The position numbers and the translations under genes are program-made. A stretch of DNA of 64,000 nt from Candidatus Denitrolinea symbiosum (GTDB lineage Bacteria; Chloroflexota; Anaerolineae; Anaerolineales; Villigracilaceae). The DNA lies in assembly GCA_017312345.1 (NCBI GenBank), contig BLAA01000001.1:124001-188000 (forward strand). The letters are read 5' to 3'. The notes under the pieces were generated by a model. The model made no database searches. It saw only the letters and a list, made by a program, of their open reading frames with translations, and was not told the DNA's origin. This document shows, in pieces, positions 55,690 through 64,000 of this stretch (position 1 is its first letter; each line of letters starts with the position of its first letter).

Positions 55690-56094
55690 TTACGCGGGTT
55701 GGAACTGCGACCCCGCCTCCGCCACCGTCCCACAGGACAGCGCCTGTCCGTCGGGACACCTTTGATATTCATAGCTTCCCCCGCCCGGCGTCGGCGTGCC
55801 GGGACCGAGCGTGATGCAAATATAATCCACACAATACTGCCCGGGCGGACAATTGAGCTTTCCCGGAGAGCATTGAGTTATAGTTTTCGTGCAGAAGCCA
55901 TATCTTTCTGCATCAGGGCAAGGGCTTGGAATTGAAAGGCAAGTGTAGCCAAAGCCGCATGCGTTGCTATTACAACATGGATCATCTTCTTTGGCATAGA
56001 GTCTGAAAAATTGCGGGACAACTACAAAAGACAAAAAGCAAACGATAAGCGCTGTGAAAAGAGCGGTCTCTATTCTGCGAAGATACGTTTCCAT
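55690..56094 (-). CDS. Secreted Cys-rich protein, cassette copy 1
   Basis: 134 residues. An N-terminal hydrophobic segment (TALIVCFLSFVVVPQFF) is a signal anchor. The exported part has eleven or more cysteines: DPCCNSNACGFGYTCLSIPS, then PCPDAERYGFCTKTITQCSP, NCPPGQYCVDYICI and a GPGTPTPGGG linker. The paired-cysteine spacing suggests several disulfides. No family is recognised. Near-identical in design to the protein at 57437-57820, and downstream of a lipoprotein gene in each case. This copy has 20 extra C-terminal residues. Confidence 0.7.
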   Translation of the reverse strand: METYLRRIETALFTALIVCFLSFVVVPQFFRLYAKEDDPCCNSNACGFGYTCLSIPSPCPDAERYGFCTKTITQCSPGKLNCPPGQYCVDYICITLGPGTPTPGGGSYEYQRCPDGQALSCGTVAEAGSQFQPA

Positions 56095-56124
56095 AATTTA
56101 ATATTAGCAGATTGTGGCTTTTTA

Positions 56125-57414
56125 TCACTTGAAAACTCCATAGAAGATTATCTTTTCTATTTCCGGCGTGATAACTGCCTCTTTGCCCTCGTCAACCAGA
56201 CTTTGTAAAAGTCCGTTTTTGTAGTCGCCACCACCTTGAAGACCGTTTAAAGGTCTAATAAACGGGTTGTAACTTTCCTCTGGTATTTCTCCCATAAACA
56301 GCGGCGTATGCAGCCCACTTTTATATTCGTCTAAGAAATACTGTAATCCTCTTTTGGGAATTACTATGTGTAAAATGCCGATGGTTGTCTTATCGGGGTC
56401 TTTGCTCGGATTGGGGTTGTTGATGGCGATGCCAAGCAGAAGTTCTTCTTTATTTGGAAGATTTTTATCAAATATTCTGTCGTTTATCACGCCGATGGAA
56501 ACCACTTTATAGGGCGGTTCGCGATTTGGACTATCGGCTACATTGTAGATAGGTCCGAAATACTTTACATCAGATATATTGCCATCTATCCCTATTCTTT
56601 CAAACCGATTCCACCCATAATTGACCGCCTGCGGATCCACCGCCACCTTTCCCTCGCGAAGCGCCTGCGCTTCCGACGCGACCAGAAACTCCATAAATTT
56701 ATCAATCCCGCCTATCTTCTCAACGTCGTATTTGGGATATTTGCCGTCGGCTCTGGCTTCGGTCGCAATTTCCAACGGGAAGTCCACGCCCGCCTGCTCC
56801 GGCGCCAGCCACCCGCCGCTCCCAACGTCGAAGACCGCCAGCGGATTGCCATGCTCGTCGCGGAAGACCATCTTTCCGTCCAGCGTCTTTTCCGTCTGAT
56901 CGGGCCATTCGCGGACGAAGGCGGGTTTGTTTTTCGCCAATTGTCCGCCGATGACCATCGTCTCCGCGACCTCGTCGGCGGGGATCTTCGACACCTCGTC
57001 GAAGTCCGCGTACTGCTTCGCCCACTGTCCGCTTTCGAGATCGTAATACAGCGTCACCTTCTCGCCCGATTTGGTCGTCCCTTCATAGGCGACGACGCGA
57101 TCCCAGAAGGTCAGCGACTTCCCGCTCCAGGCGATGTCCCTGGCGCTCTCCCCCGCCGCAAACGACGAGACGACGTCCTCCGGCGCGCTCTCCGCCTGCG
57201 GGGCCATCTTCAACTTATCCGCGCCCGACATTGACTTCAAATCTTCCCGCGTCAACTTTGGCATCGGCGTGACGGTCGCGGTCGCCGTCGGCGGGACTGG
57301 CGTTCGCGTGGCGGCTGTCGTGGGCGGCTCCTCAACGGGTGAGGGGACCGGGGTGAGGGTCGGCGCGCAGCCCGCCAGCAGAATGACAAAGCACAGGGAC
57401 AGGACGATTTTCAT
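56125..57414 (-). CDS. Lipoprotein of unknown function, cassette copy 1
   Basis: 429 residues from ATG 57414 (MKIVLSLCFVILLAGCAPTL); the extension to 57603 is unrelated. The lipobox is LLAGC with Cys 16, then a Pro/Thr linker (PVPPTATATVTPMP). The body has no known motif by eye. Conserved blocks shared with copy 2 are VAYEGTTKSGEKVTLYYDLE, PADEVAETMVIGG, FPLEIATEARADGKYPKYDV and LGIAINNPNPSKDP near the end. Probably sits on the outer face of the membrane beside the Cys-rich partner. Confidence 0.75.
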   Translation of the reverse strand: MKIVLSLCFVILLAGCAPTLTPVPSPVEEPPTTAATRTPVPPTATATVTPMPKLTREDLKSMSGADKLKMAPQAESAPEDVVSSFAAGESARDIAWSGKSLTFWDRVVAYEGTTKSGEKVTLYYDLESGQWAKQYADFDEVSKIPADEVAETMVIGGQLAKNKPAFVREWPDQTEKTLDGKMVFRDEHGNPLAVFDVGSGGWLAPEQAGVDFPLEIATEARADGKYPKYDVEKIGGIDKFMEFLVASEAQALREGKVAVDPQAVNYGWNRFERIGIDGNISDVKYFGPIYNVADSPNREPPYKVVSIGVINDRIFDKNLPNKEELLLGIAINNPNPSKDPDKTTIGILHIVIPKRGLQYFLDEYKSGLHTPLFMGEIPEESYNPFIRPLNGLQGGGDYKNGLLQSLVDEGKEAVITPEIEKIIFYGVFK

Positions 57415-57436
57415 CACGACCTCGCTGTTGCGAATA

Positions 57437-57820
57437 TTATCGCACAAATCGCGCGGCGAGCGTCCAGGAATTCGCGAATTCGTGCCGTATTCGTGGACGG
57501 GTTTGCCCCCCGCCCGGCGTCGGCGTGCCGGGACCGAACCCGACACAAACATAGTCCATACAATACATCCCAGCCGGACAGCCGTAACCGTTAGGGCATT
57601 CAATTATAGATTGCGTGCAGGAGCCGTATTTTTTATTTTTCGGACAAGGACTTGGAATTGAAATGCAAGTGTAGCCAAAGCCACAAGCGTTGCTATTGCA
57701 ACATGGATCGCCTTCTATAGCGTAAGCATTGAAAAACTGCGGGATAAGTGCAAAAGACAAAAAGCAAGCGACAAGAGTTCCCAAAAGAACGGTCTTTATT
57801 CTGCGAAGATACGTTTCCAT
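57437..57820 (-). CDS. Secreted Cys-rich protein, cassette copy 2
   Basis: 127 residues. It begins METYLRRIKTVLLGTLVACF and has the cysteine block DPCCNSNACGFGYTCISIPS, then CPKNKKYGSCTQSIIECPNG and GCPAGMYCMDYVCV, as in copy 1. After the GPGTPTPGGG linker the last 20 residues differ from copy 1. It lies between the two lipoprotein genes, 30 bp after the interrupted copy. Confidence 0.7.
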   Translation of the reverse strand: METYLRRIKTVLLGTLVACFLSFALIPQFFNAYAIEGDPCCNSNACGFGYTCISIPSPCPKNKKYGSCTQSIIECPNGYGCPAGMYCMDYVCVGFGPGTPTPGGGQTRPRIRHEFANSWTLAARFVR

Positions 57821-58327
57821 AATCTCATATTAGCAGTTTTCGATTTTTTATCAATAAAAGACTCCCCAAAATATGATTTCTTCCATTTTAGGCGTGATGA
57901 CTGCCTCTTTGCCCTCGTCAACCAGACTTTGTAAAAGCCCACTCTTATAATCGCCTCCGCCTTGAGATTCATTAATAGGCCCAACACTTGGGTCATTACT
58001 TTCTTCTGGTATTTCTCCCAAGAATAATGGAACATGCACTCCACTTTTATACTCATCGAGAAAATACTGCAACATATCTTTTTGGATTGATATGTGTAAA
58101 ACGCCAGTAATAGTTTTTTCTGGGTCTTTGCTTGGGTTGGGATTATTAATGGCAATACCCAAAAGATATCTTTCTCTACCTGCCAGTTTCGAATCAAATG
58201 TTGAACTATCTATCACGCCGATGGAAACCACTTTGTAGGGCGGCTCGCGATTTGGGCTGTCGTTGACGTTGTAGATGAGTCCGAAGTCTTTTGTCTCCAT
58301 TGGAATACGCACCCCATTTTCCATCAA

Positions 58328-59300
58328 GGCTCATGTTCAGAACAAGTGATTACGGACCAGTTTAGCGACGAGACTCGGCGAGATGCGTTTATGGTTCACA
58401 GCCAATTCGTGGATGGCGGCATAGCCTGACAAGTATGCTTTATGAACACCGCGATAGGGTCGCAAGAAATTACGCAACCCTGTCCAGCCGCCTTCGTTGG
58501 AGTTGACGTGGACTTCCCGAACGCCATCTCCATCGTCATCACGTGCATATTCATTCTTTCCATGACAGACGGTGTGACGCACGCGTTGTAAGCGATTGTA
58601 ACTGTCGTATTCATCTGTGTAGAGCGTCGCTTCTGGTCTGGTAAAGTTCTCGACAAATGGACACAAGCTATCGCCTTTTGTATCTGGCATCACTTGGATC
58701 CGCACTTGGCGCGTTTCGCGCCCAATCACTGCGCAGACCGGCGGACGATCATTCGCATACGTCCCTCGCCCGCGCCGTTTATTGGCTCGTTTGCGAGGCG
58801 GATCCTGCGGATCGCCGTGCCACTCTCCTTTTTTCCCCCGCGTTCTGGAACATTTCGTCGGTTTCGACTTCCAGATCGCTCAAGGGTTTGGTCGCTTGTT
58901 CCTTCTTGGCATTCGCCTGAAGCAGATGCCTCACGGTCAGCCCGGTTGTGCGACTGATGCTCAATTCTCGCGACAACTTCGCCGTTGGCTTCCCCTGCAC
59001 CACCTCGCGAATGAAAAGGATAGTTTGCTCAGGAGTGAAGTGTCTTCCTTCAAACGCAGTTCCGCTGTAGAGATTGTAGATGCCACGACAGGCTTTGCAC
59101 CGATATACAATCAGACCGCTTTGTTTGGTCTTACGAAATCGAGTCGCCTGCTCAAGACCAGCTTTACAATGTGGGCATTTCAATCCATCGGGATGAAAAT
59201 GCTCGGTTAGCCAGACCGTACATGCATCTCGATCCATGAGTTCAACAATTGGAAAGTCCATGCCCCTATTCTACCGAATCACTTGTTCTGAACATGAGCC
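58328..59300 (-). mobile_element. IS1595-like insertion sequence
   Basis: 973 bp. The ends are perfect 24-bp inverted repeats starting GGCTCATGTTCAGAACAAGT (58328-58351 and 59277-59300). Flanking 8-bp direct repeats TCCATCAA lie at 58320-58327 and 59301-59308. Size, 8-bp duplication and an ISXO2-type transposase all fit the IS1595 family. It carries one transposase frame, broken by a frameshift. Confidence 0.88.
58337..59261 (-). pseudogene. ISXO2-type transposase with frameshift
   Basis: The first part (59261-58779) has the zinc finger CPHCKAGLEQ...CKACRGIYNL and the first catalytic Asp in DLEVETDEMFQNAGEK. The second part (ending 58337) has the second Asp in LYTDEYDSY and the last acidic residue in HVNSNEGGWTGLRNFLRPYR. 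Between them the family sequence GEWHGDPQDPPRKRANKRRG is in a frame shifted by +1, at a run of six A (near 58842-58847). Five A would restore the frame, so one A was probably gained; a programmed shift is less likely. Confidence 0.8.
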
Positions 59301-60159
59301 TCCATCAAATATAGTTGAAACCGATTCCACCCATAATTGACCGCCTGCGGATCCACCGTCACCTTTCCCTCGCGAAGCGCCTGCGCTTCCGACGCGACCA
59401 GCAACTCCATAAATTTATCAATCCCGCCCATTTTCTCAACGTCGTATTTGGGGTATTTGCCGTCGGCTCTGGCTTCGGTCGCAATTTCCAACGGGAAGTC
59501 CACGCCCGCCTGCTCCGGCGCCAGCCACCCGCCGCCCTCAACGTCGAAGACCGCCAGCGGATTGCCATGCTCGTCGCGGAAGACCATCTTCCCGTCCAGC
59601 GTCTTCTCCGTCTGATCGGGCCATTCGCGGACGAAGGCGGGTTTGTTTTTCGCCAACCTTCCGCCGATGACCATCGTCTCCGCGACCTCGTCGGCGGGGA
59701 TCTTCGACACCTCATCGAAGTCCGCGTACTGCTTCGCCCACTGTCCGCTTTCGAGATCGTAGTACAGCGTCACCTTCTCGCCCGATTTGGTCGTCCCCTC
59801 ATAGGCGACGACGCGCTCCCAGAAGGTCAGCGACTTTCCGCTCCAGACGATGTCTTTGGCGCTCTCTCCCGCCGCAAACGACGAGACGACGTCCTCCGGC
59901 GCGCTCTCCGCCTGCGGAGCCATCTTCAACTTGTCATCAACCGACATTGACTTCAAATCTTCCATCGTCAACCGCGGCATCGGCGTGATGGTCGCGGTCG
60001 CCGTCGGCGGGACCGGCGTCCACGTGGCGGCTGGCGTGGGCGACTCCCCTGCGGGCGAGGGGACCGGGGTGAGGGCCGGCGCGCAACCCGCCAAAACAAC
60101 AGCGAAAACACACAGAACAACAACGAATCGTTTCACAGCGTCTTCCCTCATGCGCGCCT

Positions 60160-61794
60160 TCAATCTCCCAAATAATCCCTCAACAGCCTCGTCTGGGCGG
60201 GATGGCGAAGTTTCCGCAAAGCCTTGGCCTCAATCTGGCGGATGCGTTCGCGAGTCACCTCGTAAAAATCGCTCACCTCGTCCAGCGTATGACTTTGCCC
60301 GTCCGCCAGCCCGAAGCGCAGTTCGAGCACCTGACGCTCGCGCTCGGTCAGCGTCGCGAGGGCGCGCTGGATCTGCTCGCGGAGCATCTCACGCGCGGCA
60401 GAATCGAGCGGGGAAATCAAATCCTCGTCGGGGATGAAATCCTCCAGCCGGCTCGAATCGTCCCCGCCGACGGGCCCGTCCAGCGAGACGGGGTCCTCCG
60501 CGGCGCGGAGCACGCGTCCGATGCGGCGCACGGCCGAATCCAACTTGCGCTGGACTGCGGCCTCGAGCGGCTGGTTTTCCGCGCGGGCGCGCAGCACAAC
60601 CTGCACTTCCGACGTGGACAAATAACCGACCTCCAGGGCCAGCTCCTCGAAACTGGGATCGCGCCCCAATTCCTGCGTCAACTGATGCTGGGCGCGCAGG
60701 ATGCGCGTGATCGAATCGAACAGATAGACCGGGATGCGGATGGTGCGCGCCTGCTCGGCGATGGAACGGTTGATGGACTGGCGGATCCACCAGGTGGCAT
60801 ACGTGCTGAACTTGAAGCCGCGCCGCGCGTCGAACTTGTTAATGGCGCGCAGCAACCCAAGATTCCCCTCCTGGATCAGGTCGAGGAACGGGATGCCGCG
60901 CCCGAGGTAACGCTTGGCTACGCTCACCACCAGCCGCAGGTTGGCGCGGATGAGCGCGTGATGCGCCTCCTCCGCCCGGGCGCGGACGGCGTCCATTTCA
61001 GCCTCGAGGACGGAATCGCACGGCAGGCGCCCGTACATCGTCCGCAGGGCAGGCAGCGCGCCGCGCGCGCGGAGATGCGTCAGTAGCCATTCGGCGTACT
61101 CGGCCGGGAACAGGTACAGGCATAGAAAGACGGAAAAGGCCTTGCGCACCAGCGTGTCCCAGAGCGGATTGCGTCCCCACAACGCGCCGGCAAGATAGGA
61201 ATGGAAATACGAGGGCTGGCCCGCGTCCCATTGCCGATGAAGCGCCTGGGCCTCAGCCAGCGCAAGGGACAGGTCGGGCAGGGCCGCGTCGAGGTTCGCC
61301 GCGTCCTCCGCGAAACGCGTCCACGAAGTATCCAGCTCGCGGACGACGGCGTGGTAGACCGCGCAGGCCAGTCCCACGCCCTTGCGGACGGGATGCCGCC
61401 GAAACGTCAGGAGAAGGCGTTCGGCTTCGATGCAGATCGAGAGGCGGAACTCGCTGTCCACGTCCAGCAATTTCACCAGGCCGATCTCGGTCAGGTAGAG
61501 GCGGACGGGGTCTTCCATCCACTCCGCGGAGGCGGCCTGGGGCTTAAAGTCCAGTTCAGATTCGTCCAGTTCCTCTCCGGCCCGCAGAAGATTCGGCAGG
61601 TCTGGCTCCCCCATTTCTTCGTTCTGGTTCATCAAATCGCGGACGCCGTCCAAACCGCTCCCGGCCTCGTTGAAGTCTTCCTCTTCGCCATCGAACAGCG
61701 ACTCATCCCGCGCCGCGTCCCTGCGCTTTGGGGGGCGCGGATGCGGCGGGGAAGGTTCCTCGCGCCGGGGCGGATGGGAGCGTTTGGCGGTCAT
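60160..61794 (-). CDS. rpoD: Principal-type RNA polymerase sigma factor
   Basis: 544 residues. Region 1.2 is [17 protein letters not shown] (about 96-112). Region 2 is [20 protein letters not shown] to [20 protein letters not shown]. Region 3 follows, and region 4 holds [19 protein letters not shown] and the helix-turn-helix [20 protein letters not shown] stretch of about 160 residues with Trp- and Tyr-rich helices separates regions 1.2 and 2.1. The acidic/basic N-terminus is short. It lies 1 bp from dnaG, as in the macromolecular-synthesis operon but without rpsU. Confidence 0.9.
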   Translation of the reverse strand: MTAKRSHPPRREEPSPPHPRPPKRRDAARDESLFDGEEEDFNEAGSGLDGVRDLMNQNEEMGEPDLPNLLRAGEELDESELDFKPQAASAEWMEDPVRLYLTEIGLVKLLDVDSEFRLSICIEAERLLLTFRRHPVRKGVGLACAVYHAVVRELDTSWTRFAEDAANLDAALPDLSLALAEAQALHRQWDAGQPSYFHSYLAGALWGRNPLWDTLVRKAFSVFLCLYLFPAEYAEWLLTHLRARGALPALRTMYGRLPCDSVLEAEMDAVRARAEEAHHALIRANLRLVVSVAKRYLGRGIPFLDLIQEGNLGLLRAINKFDARRGFKFSTYATWWIRQSINRSIAEQARTIRIPVYLFDSITRILRAQHQLTQELGRDPSFEELALEVGYLSTSEVQVVLRARAENQPLEAAVQRKLDSAVRRIGRVLRAAEDPVSLDGPVGGDDSSRLEDFIPDEDLISPLDSAAREMLREQIQRALATLTERERQVLELRFGLADGQSHTLDEVSDFYEVTRERIRQIEAKALRKLRHPAQTRLLRDYLGD

Positions 61795-61795
61795 C

Positions 61796-63715
61796 TCACG
61801 TTTTTCGTTTCGATGTCAACCGTCGGTTTGCCTGGTCAATGGATTGGATCAACCTTGTCAGTTGTAAAACCTGCTGCTGGTACAGCGAGGCGCGCGGGTC
61901 GCCGTCCTGCTGGGACTCCTCCTGCAAAAAACGCGTCTGGGTCAGTTCGCGGTTGGCGCGCGCCCGCCGCAATTTCTGTACCAGCCGCTGAAGTTCCTCC
62001 AGCAATTTATCTTCCAGCGGTTCGAGTTTTTCGGTCTGCGCGAGAAGTTCCTGCGCGAGTCCCTGCAGCGAATCGGGCAGGTGGATCGCCACGTACTGAT
62101 GCTGGTCGCTTTCCACCTGCTCCAACGATTGGCGCACGACGCTCAGGAACACCTGATGGTCAGTATACTCGAAATCCTCCGGCGAGAGAGACGCCAGGCC
62201 GCTCTCTTGCAGGCGGCGGTCGAGACGATACAGCAACTCGGGGCGGCGGAAGAGGATGCCAAGACAATACGATTCGGACTTCGTCCCCGGCGGAACGACA
62301 AAGGCGACCGACTCGCTCGTTTCCTCCTGGCGGATCGGCCTGCGCCGCCTCGCGCCCGGACTTCGAGCGGGCGCGCCGATCAACGCGCTTTCGTCCACCC
62401 GCAGCATTCGCGCCAACGCCTGGCGATAGGTGTCGCGCTCCAACTCGGTGGGCAGGTCTTCGATCAACGGGATGACTTGCGCGGCAATTTGATTCTTCGT
62501 CTTCGCGTCGTTGAGGTCCTGCCCGGTGGCGAGCGTCTCCATCACGTGCGTCACAATGGGCCTGGCGTTTTCGATCAGCCGCGCCCATTCGTCTTTGTCC
62601 CGCGCCGCGATCTCGTCGGGATCGAGTCCGTCGGGCAGGGAGGCCACGCGCAGGTCGGCTTGCAGGCGCGCTTCATTTTTGAGCAGGCCGCGCGCGTCGA
62701 AGCCGAGTTCGCCCTCGCGGTCCATCGCGGAGCGCGCCGCGTCCAGCCCGCGCAGGATGGCTTTCTGTCCCGCGGTGTCGGGGTCCAGCGCGAGGACGAT
62801 TCGCCGCGTGGAACGTTTGAGCAGGCGCAGCTGGTCTTCGGTTAAAGCAGTCCCCATCGGCGAGACGACGTTCTCGTACCCCGCCTGATGGAGCGCGATC
62901 ACATCGAAGTAGCCCTCCACGATGACGGCCTGGTCCGCGGCGCGGATCGGCTTGCGGGCGCGGTCGAGGCCGTAGAGCAGGCGTCCCTTCGAAAAGATCG
63001 GCGTCTCGGGAGAATTCAAAAATTTGGGAATGTCGTCCGAGTCCACGATGCGCGCGCCGAACCCGGCCATGCGTCCCTGCTCGTCGCGGATGGGAATCAT
63101 AATGCGGTGGCGGAAGCGGTCGTAGACGGCGGATTGGGAAGCGGCGGACTGGTCGGTTTCGCGGACGGTGAGGAGGCCCGCGTCGACGAGTTCCTGTTCC
63201 GAGTAGCCGCGCGCGGTGAAGTGTTTGAGGGCGGTATCGTAGCCGCGCGGCGCGTAGCCCAGACCGAAGGTCTCGATGGCGGCGTCGGTCAGTCCGCGCT
63301 TTTCGCGCAGGTAAGAGAGAATCTCGGGGTTGCCGAGCAGGTGTCCGCGATAGAAGATGACCGCGTCTTCGAGCAGTTTGCGGAGGTTGTCATAGGCTTC
63401 CTTTTGCTCGGGCGATTCGCGCTGGAACGATTCAACCTTCACCCCGGCGCGGTCGGCGAGTCTTTCGAGCGCCTCTTTGAAGTCAATCCCCTCTTTCTTC
63501 ATCACGAACTTGAAGATGTCGCCGCCTTCGTTGCACGCGCCGAAGCAGCGCCACGTCCCCGTCTCGGGCCAGACGACGAAGGCGGGCGTGCGCTTGTTAT
63601 CGTGGAAGGGACAGAAGCCCGTGTAGTTCCGTCCCGTGTGGCGCAGTTTGACTCCCGCCTCGGAGACGAGGTCCACGATGTCTATGCGGGATTTGATTTC
63701 GTCAATGGTTGACAT
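61796..63715 (-). CDS. dnaG: DNA primase
   Basis: 639 residues. The zinc site is [16 protein letters not shown]...[10 protein letters not shown] (about 35-65). The TOPRIM core is [20 protein letters not shown] and [11 protein letters not shown] (about 260-320). The RNA-polymerase domain part [20 protein letters not shown] is clear. The last 150 residues form a helical, variable C-terminal (helicase-interaction) domain. It makes RNA primers at the replication fork. It probably shares a transcript with rpoD. Confidence 0.93.
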   Translation of the reverse strand: MSTIDEIKSRIDIVDLVSEAGVKLRHTGRNYTGFCPFHDNKRTPAFVVWPETGTWRCFGACNEGGDIFKFVMKKEGIDFKEALERLADRAGVKVESFQRESPEQKEAYDNLRKLLEDAVIFYRGHLLGNPEILSYLREKRGLTDAAIETFGLGYAPRGYDTALKHFTARGYSEQELVDAGLLTVRETDQSAASQSAVYDRFRHRIMIPIRDEQGRMAGFGARIVDSDDIPKFLNSPETPIFSKGRLLYGLDRARKPIRAADQAVIVEGYFDVIALHQAGYENVVSPMGTALTEDQLRLLKRSTRRIVLALDPDTAGQKAILRGLDAARSAMDREGELGFDARGLLKNEARLQADLRVASLPDGLDPDEIAARDKDEWARLIENARPIVTHVMETLATGQDLNDAKTKNQIAAQVIPLIEDLPTELERDTYRQALARMLRVDESALIGAPARSPGARRRRPIRQEETSESVAFVVPPGTKSESYCLGILFRRPELLYRLDRRLQESGLASLSPEDFEYTDHQVFLSVVRQSLEQVESDQHQYVAIHLPDSLQGLAQELLAQTEKLEPLEDKLLEELQRLVQKLRRARANRELTQTRFLQEESQQDGDPRASLYQQQVLQLTRLIQSIDQANRRLTSKRKT

Positions 63716-63834
63716 TTGGTAGCTGGTAAAGGCAATTGGAGACTGGCGGCAGGTGAATTATAGACGCATTCGGAGATTTGAGAAGCGGGGGACGCTCGAT
63801 TCTTCGATGGCGGCCGCGAAACTCGTCCAAAGCG

Positions 63835-63865
63835 AAACGGGACTGGCGATGAACCAGTCCCGTTT
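63835..63865 (-). terminator. Terminator of the partial gene at the window end
   Basis: AAACGGGACTGG (63835-63846) is inverted exactly at 63854-63865, loop CGATGAA. Read on the minus strand it lies about 22 bp past the stop at 63888; the T-tract is only three bases before C. Confidence 0.6.
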
Positions 63866-63887
63866 GTTCTGGACAAAATTCGCTTCG

Positions 63888-64000
63888 TCAAGCCGCGACG
63901 GGAATGAAAATGTTGGGAGCTGAGAGAATTTTCTCCTTGCTGGATTTTACTCGCGCTAACACAACGGGTTTGCCCTGTCCGCTGCGCTTCTTTAATAAAT
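63888..64000 (-). CDS. 3' end of a gene cut by the window edge
   Basis: The minus-strand frame is open from the window end to TGA 63888, reading LLKKRSGQGKPVVLARVKSS and ending ILSAPNIFIPVAA. It is followed by a perfect hairpin, which supports a real gene end. Too little is visible to name it. Confidence 0.4.
   Translation of the reverse strand, partial: LLKKRSGQGKPVVLARVKSSKEKILSAPNIFIPVAA

Larger units (their letters stand above)
57851..60136 (-). pseudogene. Lipoprotein cassette copy 2, split by an IS1595-like element
   Basis: The N-terminal part runs from GTG 60136 (or ATG 60151) through lipobox VVLAGC to the element at 59300; the C-terminal part resumes at 58319 and ends at 57851. Removing the element and one copy of the 8-bp duplication joins FQLYLME to NGVRIPMETKDFG in frame, giving 434 codons against 429 residues in copy 1. 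Apart from the insertion the gene is intact and strongly similar to copy 1 along its length. The N-terminal fragment would end in a few element-encoded residues (AHVQNK). Confidence 0.85.

Noticed and set aside
56125-57603. Longer lipoprotein copy 1 starting at 57603
   Set aside because: The extra 63 residues read antiphase through the Cys-rich gene and place the signal peptide in the middle of the protein.

Overview
The window looks like chromosomal DNA of a member of Chloroflexota, most likely class Anaerolineae. This is an inference from the whole gene set: high G+C, lipoproteins with Pro/Thr-rich linkers after the lipobox cysteine, a 14-subunit complex I operon, an enlarged SecA, a dnaG-rpoD pair and many GNAT acetyltransferases. 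No rRNA is present. There are two tRNA genes (Met-type CAU and Gly UCC).

Region by region. (1) 1-5.9 kb holds a truncated polytopic membrane protein, a methyltransferase-like gene, a 700-bp gene-free and strongly folded stretch (2124-2820), and small housekeeping genes (NYN/PIN-type nuclease, OsmC, DUF1232, a sorbosone-dehydrogenase-like lipoprotein). (2) 5.9-21.3 kb is a mostly minus-strand surface-glycan island. It carries nonulosonic (sialic-like) acid synthesis and activation (neuB, a neuA-phosphatase fusion), an SDR, a Gfo/Idh/MocA oxidoreductase, a fused ATP sulfurylase/APS kinase that makes PAPS, two sulfotransferases, capsule- and CDP-glycerol-type transferases and a phosphohexomutase. 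Together they suggest a sulfated, nonulosonic-acid-bearing envelope glycan. (3) 21.6-30.8 kb has a DUF389 membrane protein with an SH3-like tail, DegV, a SCO1664-family protein, and four consecutive GNAT genes. In front of the GNAT genes lie a promoter, a 27-codon leader ORF and two tandem intrinsic terminators. Two zinc-ribbon proteins with basic tails and a HAD phosphatase follow. (4) 31-39.3 kb holds the tRNAs, secA, adenosine deaminase and aconitase. (5) 39.4-55.6 kb is the nuoA-N operon on the minus strand with a good promoter at its head. It is interrupted at three junctions by toxin-antitoxin-like gene pairs (E/F, L/M, M/N), two of them decayed. (6) 55.7-60.1 kb is a tandem duplication of a two-gene cassette (Cys-rich secreted protein plus lipoprotein). 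One lipoprotein copy is split by an IS1595-like element with perfect 24-bp ends and an 8-bp target duplication. (7) 60.2-64 kb holds rpoD, dnaG and the 3' end of one more gene.

Repeats are a strong theme. A palindromic family with the loop CTRYGT and compensating stem changes sits in four intergenic places and has expanded into arrays of half-hairpins. Four short spacers share an inverted-repeat layout. A degenerate repeat of 110-160 bp occurs twice. Remnants of a PIN/antitoxin operon lie at 7.6-8.1 kb. All functional statements rest on reading motifs by eye; no searches were run.
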